Below, piece by piece: positions 1 through 10,600 of a stretch of DNA of 64,000 nucleotides (the first letter of the stretch is position 1; each line of letters begins with the position of its first letter). Below the pieces are notes generated by a model, which worked only from the letters and a program-made list of their open reading frames with translations, was not told the DNA's origin and searched no databases. The stretch covers positions 124,001 through 188,000 of the forward strand of contig CAJNBT010000001.1 in assembly GCA_905221085.1 (NCBI GenBank), written 5' to 3'. The position numbers and the translations under genes were made by a program. This stretch comes from a bacterium (lineage in GTDB: Bacteria > Bacillota > Bacilli > Lactobacillales > Streptococcaceae).

Positions 1-868
1 CCTCAATACACTTGCCCAAGTTGAGGTTAATATCGACTATCCTGAGTATGACGATGTTGAGGAAGCCACTACTGCTGTTGTCCGAGAGAAGACAATGGAG
101 TTTGAACAATTACTAACCAATCTCCTTAGAACAGCCCGTCGCGGTAAAATCCTTCGTGAAGGCATTTCAACAGCTATCATCGGTCGTCCCAACGTTGGGA
201 AATCAAGCCTTCTCAACAACCTCTTGCGTGAAGACAAGGCTATAGTCACTGATATCGCTGGTACTACACGTGATGTCATCGAAGAATACGTCAACATCAA
301 TGGTGTTCCTCTCAAATTGATTGATACAGCTGGTATCCGTGAAACGGATGACATCGTGGAACAAATAGGTGTTGAGCGTTCGAAAAAAGCCCTCAAGGAA
401 GCTGACTTGGTTCTACTGGTGCTAAATGCCAGTGAACCACTAACCGCCCAAGACCGCCAACTCCTAGAAATCAGTCAGGAGACTAATCGCATTATTCTTC
501 TTAACAAAACTGACCTGCCTGAAGCGATTGAAACTTCAGAACTACCTGAAGACGTCATCCGTATTTCCGTCCTTAAAAACCAAAACATCAATAAGATTGA
601 AGAGCGCATTAACAACCTCTTCTTTGAAAATGCTGGTTTGATTGAGCAAGACGCTACTTACTTGTCTAACGCACGTCACATTTCCCTAATTGAGAAGGCC
701 GTTGAAAGCCTACAAGCTGTTAATGAAGGTCTTGAACTAGGTATGCCAGTTGATTTACTTCAAGTGGATTTAACTCGTACTTGGGAAATCCTCGGTGAAA
801 TCACTGGAGATGCTGCTCCTGATGAACTCATAACCCAGCTCTTTAGCCAATTCTGTTTAGGAAAATAA
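1..868 (+). CDS. mnmE: tRNA modification GTPase MnmE, 5' truncated by window edge
   Basis: MnmE works with MnmG to put the (carboxymethyl)aminomethyl group on U34 of certain tRNAs. The frame is open from base 2 to the stop, so the start and most of the N-terminal folate-binding domain lie outside the window. Visible motifs are the inserted G domain (G1 [13 protein letters not shown]2 DIAGTTRD, G3 DTAGI, G4 NKTD) and the C-terminal FCLGK, the family signature whose Cys is needed for the modification. It is followed directly by a bidirectional hairpin and then by the convergent dapA. The internal ATG at 95 is not the start, because homology-like coding continues upstream of it. Confidence 0.97.
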   Translation, partial: LNTLAQVEVNIDYPEYDDVEEATTAVVREKTMEFEQLLTNLLRTARRGKILREGISTAIIGRPNVGKSSLLNNLLREDKAIVTDIAGTTRDVIEEYVNINGVPLKLIDTAGIRETDDIVEQIGVERSKKALKEADLVLLVLNASEPLTAQDRQLLEISQETNRIILLNKTDLPEAIETSELPEDVIRISVLKNQNINKIEERINNLFFENAGLIEQDATYLSNARHISLIEKAVESLQAVNEGLELGMPVDLLQVDLTRTWEILGEITGDAAPDELITQLFSQFCLGK

Positions 869-870
869 GT

Positions 871-904
871 AAAATCCATGATCGTTCTTGCGGTCATGGA
901 TTTT
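871..904. terminator. Bidirectional terminator between mnmE and dapA
   Basis: An 11-bp perfect inverted repeat (AAAATCCATGA / TCATGGATTTT) with a 12-nt loop. T-rich sequence follows on the plus strand, and the A/T ends also serve the convergent dapA transcript. Confidence 0.85.
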
Positions 905-914
905 ATTGTCTTTA

Positions 915-1850
915 TTAGTAATCTGGTCTTAAGACACCTGTTACAGTTGCCTTGGTCGCTTCGTAGTCGCCATCTACAACAACCTTGATAATGCGTTTGG
1001 CATCTTCTTCTGGTGCTGGAACAAGAGGTAGACGAGTTGGTCCAGCTTCAAATCCCATATAGTTCAGAACTGCCTTAACTGGAGCAGGACTTGGATAAGA
1101 GAAGAGGGCATTGACTTTAGGAATGAACTTACGTTGAATAGCTGCGGCTTTCTTCATATCGCTTTCTGCAATGGCAGTAAACATCTCGTGCATTTCATCC
1201 CCATTTGTATGAGAGGCAACAGAAATAACCCCGTCAGCACCAAGGTTCATTGCATGGAAGGCATCACCATCCTCACCAGTATAGACCAAGAACTCTTCTG
1301 GCTTGTGCTCAATCAAGTAAGCCATATTGGCCAAGCTAGTACATTCTTTGACACCGATAATATTTGGATGGTCAGCCAAACGAAGCATGGTTTCTGGAGT
1401 CAATTCGACAACCACACGCCCTGGAATGTTATAGATAATAATTGGTAGGTCAGAAGCATCTGCAATAGCCTTAAAGTGCTGATACATTCCTTCTTGAGAA
1501 GGTTTGTTGTAGTAAGGTACGATAGCAAGTCCAGCAGCAAAACCACCAAATTCTGCTACTTCTTTGACAAACTCGATAGAGTCACGCGTATCATTGGTAC
1601 CCACACCCGCAATCAAAGGAACACGTCCATTGACAACTTTTTGTACAGCCGCAAAGAGCTCCAACTCTTCATCGTGAGTCAATGTCGGACTCTCAGCAGT
1701 GGTACCTGCGAGAAGAATTCCATCCGTATGATGGTCCAATAAATGCTCAATCAAGGCTGGAATGGCATCAAAGTTGATGGAACCATCCTCGTGGAAGGGG
1801 GTAATAAAGGCTGTGATGATTTTACACTCTTTTAAATCTTGATAAGACAT
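915..1850 (-). CDS. dapA: 4-hydroxy-tetrahydrodipicolinate synthase
   Basis: DapA condenses pyruvate with aspartate semialdehyde in the lysine/diaminopimelate pathway (cytoplasm). The 311-aa protein shows the GTTAES motif near residue 50, the YNIPGR motif and the Schiff-base lysine context IIGVKECTS, as in the aldolase class I family. A GTG nine bases upstream is in frame. The ATG at 1850 is preferred because AGAGAGG lies 8 nt before it. It is downstream of asd on the same strand with a 56-nt gap, so asd-dapA is probably one operon supplying lysine for the peptidoglycan stem peptide. Confidence 0.96.
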   Translation of the reverse strand: MSYQDLKECKIITAFITPFHEDGSINFDAIPALIEHLLDHHTDGILLAGTTAESPTLTHDEELELFAAVQKVVNGRVPLIAGVGTNDTRDSIEFVKEVAEFGGFAAGLAIVPYYNKPSQEGMYQHFKAIADASDLPIIIYNIPGRVVVELTPETMLRLADHPNIIGVKECTSLANMAYLIEHKPEEFLVYTGEDGDAFHAMNLGADGVISVASHTNGDEMHEMFTAIAESDMKKAAAIQRKFIPKVNALFSYPSPAPVKAVLNYMGFEAGPTRLPLVPAPEEDAKRIIKVVVDGDYEATKATVTGVLRPDY

Positions 1851-1906
1851 GAGAAACACCTCTCTATTTCAAAGAAGGAGTTCATCTGAACTCCTAAATT
1901 ATATGA

Positions 1907-2983
1907 CTATTTTAATTCAAATTTCAATTCTGCTGTTGGACTAACCAAGCCACGTTCGTGAAGAGTTTCTGCAATCTGAACTGAGTTCCAAGCAGCACCT
2001 TTGAGAAGGTTATCTGAAACAACCCACATGTGAATTCCTTTTTCAGCATCCAAGTCTTTACGGATACGACCAACAAAGGTATCACGTGAACCCACGGCAT
2101 TGATGGCTTGCGGATAGATTTGATGAGCGACATCATCCTCAAGAACAGCACCTGGGAAGGCTGCGATAGCTGCTTTCACTTCTTCGATTGGAGCCACTTC
2201 TTTTGTTTCGATGTAAACAGACTCAGAGTGAGCTGACAAGACTGGAATGCGCACACATGTTGCAGATACTGCGATGCTATCATCTTCCATGATTTTCTTA
2301 GTTTCCTTAGTCATCTTCATCTCTTCGTAAGTGTAATCATTGTCAGTGAAGACATCGATTTGTGGAAGAGCATTAAAAGCGATAGGATAATGTTTCTTAT
2401 CACCACCTGAAGGCAAGATTTCCGCATGCAAATCACGTGGGTTTACACCATCATTCAAGACTTCACGAAGTTCACGTTGTGTCTCAAGAATTGCTCCCAT
2501 ACCAGCACCTGAAACAGCTTGGTAAGTTGAAACAATGATACGGTCTAAGCCCCATTTTTGGCGAACTGGCTCAAGAGCCACCATCATTTGGATTGTTGAA
2601 CAGTTAGGGCAAGCAATAATCCCGTTGTGGGCATCAAGTGCGTGAGCATTGACCTCTGGAACAACCAAAGGAACATCTGGATTTTGACGGAAGTAAGATG
2701 TATTATCAACTACTACCGCTCCAGCTTTAACTGCGTATGGTGCATACTTAGCTGATGTAGAACCACCTGCTGAAAAGAGAGCAATATCAACTCCTTCAAA
2801 AGCTGTTTCAGTCGTTTCTTCAATCGTAATATCTTGATCTTTAAATTTCAAAGTCTTGCCTGCTGAACGTGCAGAAGCAAGTAAACGAATTTTATCGATT
2901 GGAAGTGTTGATTCTTCCAACATTTTTATCATCTGAGCACCGACAGCACCTGTCGCGCCGACTACAGCAACTGTATATCCCAT
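1907..2983 (-). CDS. asd: Aspartate-semialdehyde dehydrogenase
   Basis: Asd reduces aspartyl-phosphate to aspartate semialdehyde, the branch point to lysine, threonine and methionine. The 358-aa length is normal. The N-terminal NADP-binding loop reads [12 protein letters not shown], and the catalytic cysteine lies in [10 protein letters not shown] near residue 127-133. It is the first gene of the asd-dapA unit and has its own promoter about 50 bp upstream. The independent asd RNA gene lies just further upstream on the same strand, the usual arrangement in streptococci. Confidence 0.97.
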   Translation of the reverse strand: MGYTVAVVGATGAVGAQMIKMLEESTLPIDKIRLLASARSAGKTLKFKDQDITIEETTETAFEGVDIALFSAGGSTSAKYAPYAVKAGAVVVDNTSYFRQNPDVPLVVPEVNAHALDAHNGIIACPNCSTIQMMVALEPVRQKWGLDRIIVSTYQAVSGAGMGAILETQRELREVLNDGVNPRDLHAEILPSGGDKKHYPIAFNALPQIDVFTDNDYTYEEMKMTKETKKIMEDDSIAVSATCVRIPVLSAHSESVYIETKEVAPIEEVKAAIAAFPGAVLEDDVAHQIYPQAINAVGSRDTFVGRIRKDLDAEKGIHMWVVSDNLLKGAAWNSVQIAETLHERGLVSPTAELKFELK

Positions 2984-3028
2984 AAGTAACCTCTTTCGGA
3001 ATTTTCTAAAAATTTCTATAATAGATGT

Positions 3029-3056
3029 ATTATACTACTTTTTCCATGAATTGCAA
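3029..3056 (-). promoter_or_regulatory. Promoter of asd-dapA
   Basis: On the minus strand TTGCAA (3051-3056), 16 bp, TATAAT (3029-3034). It lies between the asd RNA terminator and the asd start, so asd can be transcribed independently of the RNA. Confidence 0.7.
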
Positions 3057-3082
3057 AGCTTTTTCATCATTTTTTGGAAAAT

Positions 3083-3225
3083 AAAAATCCCCAGTCGCTA
3101 GACTAGGGACTAAGAGGCATCTTCATGTGATGAGCAGGTTCACACAACTCATCAAGGTCCGCTCCTGCGTTATGACCTCCTTATGCTCAATAGTAGCCCG
3201 AAGACTACCTATCGACTCATCGCGT
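3083..3225 (-). ncRNA. asd RNA (small RNA upstream of asd)
   Basis: This is a complete small transcription unit on the minus strand. It has TTGACA (3254-3259), a 17-bp spacer, TAATAT (3231-3236), about 140 nt of structured sequence, and a terminator made of an 8-bp hairpin (3089-3108, loop TAGC) followed by TTTTTA. Position, size and the built-in terminator match the asd RNA motif known from lactic acid bacteria, which was seen as a separate RNA of about 170 nt in S. pyogenes. Its function is not established. The hairpin ends about 100 nt before the asd ATG. Confidence 0.8.
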
Positions 3226-3362
3226 CTATTATATTACTAGAAATAAGTGGTTTTGTCAATAAGAAATTTTTGCAGGATGACTTTTATTATACAAAAGCCA
3301 GAATTTTTTCTCGCGGGCATGAGAAAAAACTCTTGTGTTCAAGAATCTCCCTGTAAATATTA

Positions 3363-3435
3363 TGCTAATTGCCGGGATTGAACCGGCGACCTCATCCTTA
3401 CCATGGATGCGCTCTGCCAACTGAGCTAAATCAGC
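3363..3435 (-). tRNA. tRNA-Thr (anticodon GGT)
   Basis: A 73-nt cloverleaf can be drawn. The acceptor stem is GCTGATT/AATTAGC with one G-T pair, the D arm is GCTCAGTTGGCAGAGC, and the anticodon stem is CATCC/GGATG with loop ATGGTAA (anticodon GGT). The T arm is GCCGG-TTCAATC-CCGGC and the discriminator is A. CCA is not encoded. It stands alone between queT and the asd RNA. Confidence 0.95.
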
Positions 3436-3502
3436 TTACTTAAAAAGTATACTATAGTTAGAAAATCTTGTCAAGTTTCCTTAGAAATTTTCCATAAGAA
3501 AA

Positions 3503-3525
3503 AGCCAGGTAAGAGCTACCTAGCT
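3503..3525 (-). terminator. Terminator of queT
   Basis: On the minus strand a 9-bp stem (AGCTAGGTA / TTACCTGGCT region) is followed by TTTTTCTTAT, starting about 10 nt after the queT stop codon. Confidence 0.85.
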
Positions 3526-3534
3526 TATCTTCTT

Positions 3535-4044
3535 CTATTTGCTTAAATCAATTCGACGACCAATTTTACCAATGATAATCGCTCCAATAATCAATGAGGC
3601 AAATTCACCAATTCCTGTTGTGAACCAAGTAAGGAAGAATGGTAATTGCGCTACGATATTCAACTCGGCAGCAATGGTAAACATGGAAATTGAAAAGAGG
3701 ATTGAAAAGAAGAAATGATCTTTTCGAATCAATCCATTAAAGAGGTAATCCTTGCTATATTTTGCAAAAAGCCAAACACCTAGACTGAGGAATACCAAGG
3801 TTGAACCACCACCAACAAAGACATCTAGCAGTCCGAAGCTAAAGAAATTAGCAATCATACAACCGATGGTAACTCCGATGATGTACTTAGGATTGTAAAA
3901 AGCCATAAAGTTCATCATTTCTGAAATACGAAACTGATAAGCGCCATAGCTAATGGCATTTAGGGGCGGTGTAACAGTCAAAACGACATAGATAGCAGCA
4001 ACGATTGCAATATCTGCAACATCACGAATAGTTAATTTTTTCAT
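3535..4044 (-). CDS. queT: Queuosine-precursor ECF transporter S component QueT
   Basis: QueT is the substrate-binding membrane subunit of an energy-coupling-factor transporter for queuosine precursors (preQ1/preQ0). The 169-aa protein is very hydrophobic, with about five or six membrane segments. It carries the family-typical N-terminus (IRDVADIAIVAAIYVVLT) and an ISYGAYQFRISE motif. The start is set at 4044 rather than 4116. The upstream codons lie inside the preQ1-II riboswitch, and AAAGGAG precedes the ATG at 4044. No ECF ATPase or T component is nearby, so it presumably shares the housekeeping ECF module. Confidence 0.9.
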   Translation of the reverse strand: MKKLTIRDVADIAIVAAIYVVLTVTPPLNAISYGAYQFRISEMMNFMAFYNPKYIIGVTIGCMIANFFSFGLLDVFVGGGSTLVFLSLGVWLFAKYSKDYLFNGLIRKDHFFFSILFSISMFTIAAELNIVAQLPFFLTWFTTGIGEFASLIIGAIIIGKIGRRIDLSK

Positions 4045-4049
4045 CTTTT

Positions 4050-4105
4050 CTCCTTTGGCGGTTTCCCGCGTATAATATGCTTGGTGAAAGAAGCTAAGCA
4101 CCAAG
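4050..4105 (-). promoter_or_regulatory. preQ1-II riboswitch controlling queT
   Basis: The leader between a TATACT -10 box and the queT ATG contains a P2 helix (CTTGGTG / CACCAAG), an AT-rich linker, GCGGGAAACCGC and CCAAAGGAG. This is the order of the preQ1-II (COG4708) class found in Streptococcaceae. The Shine-Dalgarno AAAGGAG (4050-4056) is inside the 3' pseudoknot region. That fits translational repression of queT when preQ1 is bound. Confidence 0.93.
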
Positions 4106-4166
4106 GGTTGATTCATTCAACCTTACCAGTATAGCACAATAACTTGCTTTATGCTATACTAAAAGC

Positions 4167-4607
4167 ATGAAAAAACGCATTCAAAGTCTCTTCATGAATG
4201 AGCTCTTAGCCTATCTTTTTTTTGGAATAGCAACTACTCTTGTTTCCATTCTATCCAGATTAGTCATTTATCAATTAACCCATAAAGAACTCCTTGCTAC
4301 TGCCCTAGCAAATATTATTGGTATCCTCTTTGCCTTTATCACAAATGATACAATCGTGTTTAAGCAAACAAGGAAGAATCGACTTATCCGTTTATTGAAA
4401 TTTTCTCTTGCTCGCCTTTCTACTTTTCTGTTAGATTTGCTCTTTACTTTTCTGTTTGTGACTCAATTCCCTCATATCATAGGGCAATTTGTAAATGAAA
4501 ATCTTGATAAGATAAATGCAATTGAAACGATCATTGCACAATTTTTGATAATTATTCTTAATTACATTTTTAGTAAGGTATTTATTTTTAAAAATAAAAA
4601 AATTTAA
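4167..4607 (+). CDS. GtrA family small membrane protein
   Basis: A 146-aa protein with four predicted membrane helices and the GtrA-type N-terminus (residues about 12-45, with YLFFGIATTLVSILSRLVIY) and a second conserved block near the C-terminus (IIAQFLIIILNYIFSKVFIF). GtrA-like proteins are thought to help flip polyprenyl-linked sugars for teichoic acid or polysaccharide decoration. The substrate here is unknown. It is divergent from queT and followed by mscL on the same strand after a 65-nt gap. Confidence 0.8.
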   Translation: MKKRIQSLFMNELLAYLFFGIATTLVSILSRLVIYQLTHKELLATALANIIGILFAFITNDTIVFKQTRKNRLIRLLKFSLARLSTFLLDLLFTFLFVTQFPHIIGQFVNENLDKINAIETIIAQFLIIILNYIFSKVFIFKNKKI

Positions 4608-4678
4608 GCATATAGCTTGCAAGCATTTCTTAATTAATATATAATAAAGAGTAAAAACTTTGGAAAGGAATTATGAAA

Positions 4679-5059
4679 ATGTTAAAAGATCTTAAAGCAT
4701 TTTTGCTCCGCGGTAATGTCGTAGACCTTGCTGTCGGTGTGATCATTGCCTCTGCTTTTGGTGCTATCGTTACTTCATTTGTTAATGATATCATCACTCC
4801 ACTCCTATTGAACCCAGCCTTGGAAGCTGCGAAAGTACAAAACATCGCTGAACTTGCATGGAATGGTGTTACATATGGTAAATTCTTGAGTGCTATTATC
4901 AACTTCCTTGTTGTGGGTACTGTTCTCTTCTTCGTTATTAAAGCTATGGAAAAAGCTCAAAGCCTTACTAAAAAAGAAGAAGCTGCTGAGGAAGCTCCAG
5001 CTGCTCCAACTGAATTGGAAGTACTTCAAGAAATCAAAGCGCTTCTTGAGAAAAAATAA
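4679..5059 (+). CDS. mscL: Large-conductance mechanosensitive channel
   Basis: MscL is a pentameric tension-gated channel that releases solutes on osmotic downshock. The N-terminal amphipathic helix and TM1 (LKAFLLRGNVVDLAVGVIIA) and TM2 (ILAIINFLVVGTVLFFVIKA-like segment) are clear, followed by a charged C-terminal helical bundle with a run rich in E, A and P. Two ATGs are possible. The one at 4679 (126 aa) has AAAGGA at a better distance than the one at 4673, which is almost on top of it. It is closed by a bidirectional terminator shared with hemH. Confidence 0.95.
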   Translation: MLKDLKAFLLRGNVVDLAVGVIIASAFGAIVTSFVNDIITPLLLNPALEAAKVQNIAELAWNGVTYGKFLSAIINFLVVGTVLFFVIKAMEKAQSLTKKEEAAEEAPAAPTELEVLQEIKALLEKK

Positions 5060-5066
5060 TCGTTTA

Positions 5067-5095
5067 AAAGGATCTAGCAAAAAGCTAAATCCTTT
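5067..5095. terminator. Bidirectional terminator mscL / hemH
   Basis: Inverted repeat AAAGGATcTAGC / GCTAaATCCTTT with a 5-nt loop followed by TTTCTTT, lying between two convergent genes. Confidence 0.88.
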
Positions 5096-5099
5096 TTCT

Positions 5100-6194
5100 T
5101 TACTCTTTCGGCAACTTACCTGCTTTCTCTAGCATTTTCTTGATCAAATATGGCATCTTAACATTTTCACGACCTTTTTTCTCAATCAGTTTTTTCACAA
5201 ATTCTGGCATTTGTAAATCTTGAGATTCATCTAAAATATTTTTAGTTTCATCCGAAGGGACTAACTCATCAAAGGTTTCTTCTTCTGGGAGAAATTCCTT
5301 AAACTCTTGATGTTCATTAGCTCTGACTGTATTAACCAAGGCATCAATCAAACGAGAATCCGTATTGGGCATTGGTGGACGATGGTAAGTCACATCCAAT
5401 TCCTGACACAAGTCATAACATTCCACATCGTTGTCAAACAAGACTTCAATATGCTCGCTAATGAAGCTGATAGGAACAAAAATATAATGGTCTGGATGTT
5501 CTGTCTGTTCTCTGAGATACTCCAAAACATCTGGTTTAATCCATGGAATACCGATATCGCTCTCACTCTGCCAGGTGTTAGTATATTGTTCTGAACTCAA
5601 TCCTAGTTTTTCAGCGACTAGCTTGCTATTTTCAAAAATTTGGTCAATATAAGGGTCACCAAAATCCAAGGCAAAAATGGGCACACTATGGGCTGAAAAG
5701 ATGACTTTAAAGCTATCCTGCTTTACTTCTTCTTTTAAAATATTAGCAATTTCATCTGCCCAATAGTTTAGCAAGGCCTCTTCTTGATACCAGTCCTTAA
5801 TGATCAAAAATTGAATTTGCTTACTTTCTAAAAATTTCTCATAACCCATGACAGAGTAAAAAGAATAATGGGGCTCCAAAATCAGGCAAATACACTGCTC
5901 GATTCCATCTGCTTCCATCTGACCAATCACATCTGGAATAAAAGGTTTGGAAAATTTATTGGCAAAATAGACACTATACTCATTCCCCAGTCTAGCTTCT
6001 ACTAAGGCAACTTCTTCACGGGTAATTCTTTGCAGAGGCGTACCTCCAATAAGTACATAATTATCATAGAGTGTTTGAATCTCGTGGTCTTGAGGTCTCA
6101 CTCCGCGACGAATATTTGTGAAAAAATCAGCTACACCTTCAAAGGTAATCTCTTCTGGCGAACCGAAAGTCATCATTAAAATTGCTTTTTTCAT
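5100..6194 (-). CDS. hemH: Ferrochelatase (HemH/CpfC family)
   Basis: Inserts Fe(II) into a porphyrin, or acts on coproporphyrin in Gram-positive forms. The 364-aa protein has the N-terminal LMMTFGSPE motif, the catalytic histidine context IFSAHSVP near residue 180, and a glutamate-rich region ([17 protein letters not shown]) near residue 265. The C-terminal tail of about 50 residues is charged. No other haem-pathway gene is visible, which is usual for mitis-group streptococci and makes its physiological substrate uncertain. AAGGAAG precedes the ATG. Confidence 0.9.
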   Translation of the reverse strand: MKKAILMMTFGSPEEITFEGVADFFTNIRRGVRPQDHEIQTLYDNYVLIGGTPLQRITREEVALVEARLGNEYSVYFANKFSKPFIPDVIGQMEADGIEQCICLILEPHYSFYSVMGYEKFLESKQIQFLIIKDWYQEEALLNYWADEIANILKEEVKQDSFKVIFSAHSVPIFALDFGDPYIDQIFENSKLVAEKLGLSSEQYTNTWQSESDIGIPWIKPDVLEYLREQTEHPDHYIFVPISFISEHIEVLFDNDVECYDLCQELDVTYHRPPMPNTDSRLIDALVNTVRANEHQEFKEFLPEEETFDELVPSDETKNILDESQDLQMPEFVKKLIEKKGRENVKMPYLIKKMLEKAGKLPKE

Positions 6195-6347
6195 AACTGC
6201 TTCCTTGTGATGTTTTTATCAAGTTTATTTTATCATGAATTCACCAATAAGTAAACGCTAACATAGAAAATTTTCCCAACTTCCGTCTTTTGTTTTTCTC
6301 TTCTTTCTATGATACAATGGAAAAAATGAATTTAAAAGGAGTTTTTT

Positions 6348-7571
6348 ATGACTTACCCAAATCTCTTGGACCGTTTCTTAACCTACGTTAAGGTCAACAC
6401 GCGCTCTGATGAACACTCTACTACTACTCCAAGTACGCAGAGTCAGGTTGACTTCGCTACAAATGTCCTAATTCCTGAAATGAAACGTGTTGGATTACAA
6501 AATGTTTATTATCTACCAAATGGTTTTGCTATTGGAACTTTGCCAGCCAATGATCCATCTTTAACACGTAAAATTGGTTTTATATCGCACATGGATACTG
6601 CTGATTTTAATGCCGAAGGAGTCAATCCACAGGTAATTGAAAACTACGATGGTGGTGTGATTGAACTAGGAAATTCTGGTTTCAAACTCGATCCAGCTGA
6701 CTTCAAGAGTCTTGAGAAATATCCAGGACAAACGCTCATCACAACAGATGGAACAACCTTGCTAGGTGCCGATGACAAGTCAGGAATTGCTGAAATTATG
6801 ACAGCCATTGAATATCTAAATGCTCATCCTGAAATCAAACATTGTGAGATTCGTGTTGGTTTTGGTCCAGATGAAGAAATCGGTGTTGGGGCTAATAAAT
6901 TTGATGCAGAAGATTTTGATGTGGACTTTGCCTATACTGTTGATGGAGGACCACTAGGGGAACTTCAGTACGAGACTTTCTCAGCAGCGGGTGCTGAATT
7001 GCATTTCCAAGGACGCAATGTCCACCCTGGTACAGCAAAAGGGCAAATGGTCAACGCCCTTCAGCTAGCAATTGATTTTCATAATCAACTTCCAGAGAAT
7101 GACCGACCTGAGTTAACAGAAGGTTACCAAGGCTTCTACCATCTAATGGATGTGACAGGTAGTGTCGAAGAGGCGCGTGCTAGCTACATCATTCGTGATT
7201 TTGAAAAAGATGCCTTTGAAGCTCGTAAAGCAGCAATGCAGTCTATCACTGATAAGATGAATCAAGAACTTGGTAGCGACCGTGTCACTCTCAACTTGAC
7301 AGACCAGTACTACAATATGAAAGAAGTCATTGAAAAAGATATGACTCCAATTACCATTGCTAAAGCCGTTATGGAAGATTTGGGGATCACTCCTATAATC
7401 GAACCAATCCGTGGAGGGACAGACGGCTCTAAGATTTCCTTTATGGGAATCCCAACTCCTAATATCTTTGCAGGAGGAGAAAATATGCACGGACGTTTTG
7501 AATACGTCAGCCTTCAGACCATGGAACGTGCAGTTGATACCATCATTGGTATCGTCGCTTATAGAGACTAA
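6348..7571 (+). CDS. pepT: Peptidase T (tripeptidase)
   Basis: A cytoplasmic M20B zinc aminotripeptidase that recycles peptides. The 407-aa length is standard. Metal-ligand motifs are [10 protein letters not shown] (about residue 77), LLGADDKSG (about 141), GFGPDEEIG with the catalytic Glu pair (about 174), [10 protein letters not shown] (about 198) and the terminal [13 protein letters not shown] (about 378). AAAAGGAG precedes the ATG. The gene stands alone and is convergent with the pht region. Confidence 0.96.
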   Translation: MTYPNLLDRFLTYVKVNTRSDEHSTTTPSTQSQVDFATNVLIPEMKRVGLQNVYYLPNGFAIGTLPANDPSLTRKIGFISHMDTADFNAEGVNPQVIENYDGGVIELGNSGFKLDPADFKSLEKYPGQTLITTDGTTLLGADDKSGIAEIMTAIEYLNAHPEIKHCEIRVGFGPDEEIGVGANKFDAEDFDVDFAYTVDGGPLGELQYETFSAAGAELHFQGRNVHPGTAKGQMVNALQLAIDFHNQLPENDRPELTEGYQGFYHLMDVTGSVEEARASYIIRDFEKDAFEARKAAMQSITDKMNQELGSDRVTLNLTDQYYNMKEVIEKDMTPITIAKAVMEDLGITPIIEPIRGGTDGSKISFMGIPTPNIFAGGENMHGRFEYVSLQTMERAVDTIIGIVAYRD

Positions 7572-7602
7572 AAAGACGAGGTAGCTCAGCTACTTCGCCT
7601 TT
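7572..7602. terminator. Bidirectional terminator pepT / first pht gene
   Basis: A long inverted repeat (AAAGACGAGGTAGCT / AGCTACTTCGCCTTT, one mismatch and one G-T) followed by TCTTTTTAT on the plus strand. Confidence 0.85.
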
Positions 7603-7606
7603 CTTT

Positions 7607-10600
7607 TTATTCTGCTGGTTTTTCTTGATTTCCAGTACTTGTTGTAGATTCTGTTGTTTCCTTTTCTGAAGCTGATTCAGCAGGTTTAGAGTCTGTTGTA
7701 TTGCTTGCTTTGTTTTCGTCGCTAGCAGTTTCACTGTTAGATTCTGCAACTACGTTTGGTCGGTTCTCAGCACTGGTCTTATCACCATTTGCTTCTTCAC
7801 TTGCGCTTGATTTTGACTTGATTTCTTGATTCAAGACTAGAATAGCTTTTGTCAATTCAAGTAAAGCAGCTTTATCCTTACTCTTAGCAGAAAGTTGATC
7901 TAGTAATGCATCCACCTTATCAAAGTCTGCATCAGAACCCTTATTGTTTTCTAAATAAGCATGAAGCGACATAAGAATATCGTAGAGTTTTTGATAGAGT
8001 ACAAGTGTCTGAGGATCTTGCTCAGCATTTTCCTTTTCTTGTTGAAGGGCGCTAGCGATACGAGTCAAGACATCTTTCACCTGACTGTTTACTTCATCCA
8101 AGTCTGCATCAGCCTTGTTTGTGGCAGCTTTTAGATTTTCTACTTCTTCTGCTAAGGATTGTCTGATTCCTTCTTCTTGGATTTGTTCCAAGAGTTGAGT
8201 TGCCTTGTTCAAAAGACTTTCTACTTCTTCCTTGCTGACATGATTGACATGTTCTTCAGGCATAAAGTCTCCGTACAATTCTTTCAAGAAGCCATAAATA
8301 GCTGTCTTGGCAGTTTGATTATCTACTTTTTCAGTATCTAGAACTGTCTTAGTTGATTTCGCAGTAGTTGGCTGAGCTTTCAAAGCTTCTTCTACTTCTT
8401 GTTTTGCCTGATAGATATTTGGGAATAATTTGTTCAATTCTGCTGCCTTAAGGAAGGATTGAGATTGATACAAGGTCCAAGTCAACTGAGCTACTTTGTT
8501 TCGAAGTTCATCACTCAAACGACCGTCATTTACGTGTTCGTAGAAATACTTGATGTATTCTACAGTTGTAACACCTGTTCGATCATTAAAGTCTTGCAAG
8601 GCTTGAAGTTGTGATTCAACCGCTGCTAAAGCAGCCTCATCTTTTGCCAACTTAGCTTCCTGGAGTCGAACGAGAAGGTCTTTCTTAGGAAGTCCATAAG
8701 AGTCTGTATCCAGTGTATTGATTTTATCAATCAAAGCTTGATATTTCTTATCTAGAGCGCTCGTTTTAACAGGCTTGACACTTTCATCAATATGGATATA
8801 TTGCTTATCAAAGAGATCCAGTGTTGCAAGATAACCTGCTGTAGAGTTAGTTGCCAGTTTCTTCATGTTTTCAGTAAACTGACCTAAAGCTAATTCAATC
8901 TGTCTTTGTTCGATAGGCTTGTCTTTATAGATGTTTCTGCTTTCAGCTAGAAGTTGATCTACTTTTGCCAAGACTGCCTTCTCATCAAAAGCTCCAGGTT
9001 GGTAGTTAGATTGAAGAGCTGGAATTTTATTTTTCAAAGCTACTTCATAGCCCTTGGTTTGAACCTTGATGTAGTGATTGTGGTCGCCATGAGGGATCAC
9101 AAAACTACCATTTTCTACCTGCAAACTATAAGGAGACACACCATCACGTAAGGCAGTGGTATAGAGTTCATTTAGGAAATCAAGTTCTGGATTTCCAGTT
9201 TGAAGAGGAATCCGAACGTGTTCCTTACGAACAGCGTAAGGATGAATATGAGTTGGATCGTAAGCTTGGTCTGGATTTCCAAAGACAAAGAATCCGTTTG
9301 AAATCCTAATAGCTTCAAGTGGAACTCCGTATGTTTTAGAAATATAAGCAATTTTTTCTTCATCACTAGCATCTCTTGAGAAAGACTCTACCGTTTTAGC
9401 AAGAGGTTTTACAGGCTCTGCATCATGATGTGTTTTCAAATGATCCTGAGCTGCCTTAATTTGCTCTGCTGTCAAATCTTTCTTGAAGAAATAATGATTG
9501 TGGTCTCCGTGACTCATGACAAAACCTTGCTCATCCTCACTGATGACACGATCGGCATCAAAGCCATGATCATGGCCTTCATCATGATGGTGTCCATGAT
9601 GATCTTCGTCGTGATCGTCATCATGTGCTGGTGTTGTTGTATTTACCCCTTTCAAGTGGTCTTGCGCAGCCTTAATTTGGTCTGCTGTCAAATCTTTCTT
9701 GAAGAAGTAATGATTGTGGTCGCCGTGACTCATGATAAAACCTTGCTCATCTTCAGCAATAATACGATTAGCGTCAAAGCCGTGACCATCTTTTTCATGT
9801 TCCTCATGTGAAGTTCCTGGATTGATTGGAAGTGATGGCGAAGGTGTTGCTAGACCGTTGCTCGGAAGAGTCGGTTGACCAATTTGATTCGCCTTAAGGA
9901 TGTAATGGAAATGGTCACCATGTCTTACAATATAAGCTGTAGCCGTTTCTTCAACGATATCTTTTGGATTAAAAATATAACCATCAGATGCTGAAGAGAG
10001 TTCCTTACTTATCGTTGAAGAAGAAGGATTGCTTGAAAGACTTCCTAGACTAGACTCTACTTTATTAGGTTTTTCATTTGTAGAAACTGTAGAACCATTT
10101 CCACCGATAGGCACCATTCTAGCAATCTTTTCTTCTAAAGCAGAGAGCTTGCTGTAAGGAATAAAATGATAATGGTCGCCATGCGGAATCGCAACTCCAT
10201 TTGGTGTACGACTGATAATCTTAGCAGGATCAAAGACCAGACCATCTGATTCACTGTAACGTTGGTCGCTAGGTAAATCATAGAGTTCTTTCAATAGACT
10301 TTGGAGATTGTCAACTTTGCTTTCTAGCTTGCTAGTTGATTCTTTTCCTATAGCTTGATTAGTATTATCACTTGCTGTTGAAGAATAGCTTAACTGGCTC
10401 GGTTGCGTATTTTTGCCTGCTAGATGAGCTTTTGCTGCTGCTAACTCACTGGCAGATAAATCACTTTTTGGAATGTAGTGATAGTGACCTCCATGAGGAA
10501 CGATATAAGCATCACCAGTATCTTCAATAATGTCAGCTGGATTAAAGACATAACCATCATCTGTTGTATAGCGTCCCTGAGACCTTGCTACAGCAACATC

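Noticed and set aside
3304..3329. Perfect 9-bp inverted repeat (TTTTTTCTC / GAGAAAAAA) near the tRNA
   Set aside because: No T tract follows the stem on either strand, so I do not call it a terminator with confidence.
9172..9372. 66-codon minus-strand frame within the PhtE-like gene
   Set aside because: An alternative frame of a well-supported gene.
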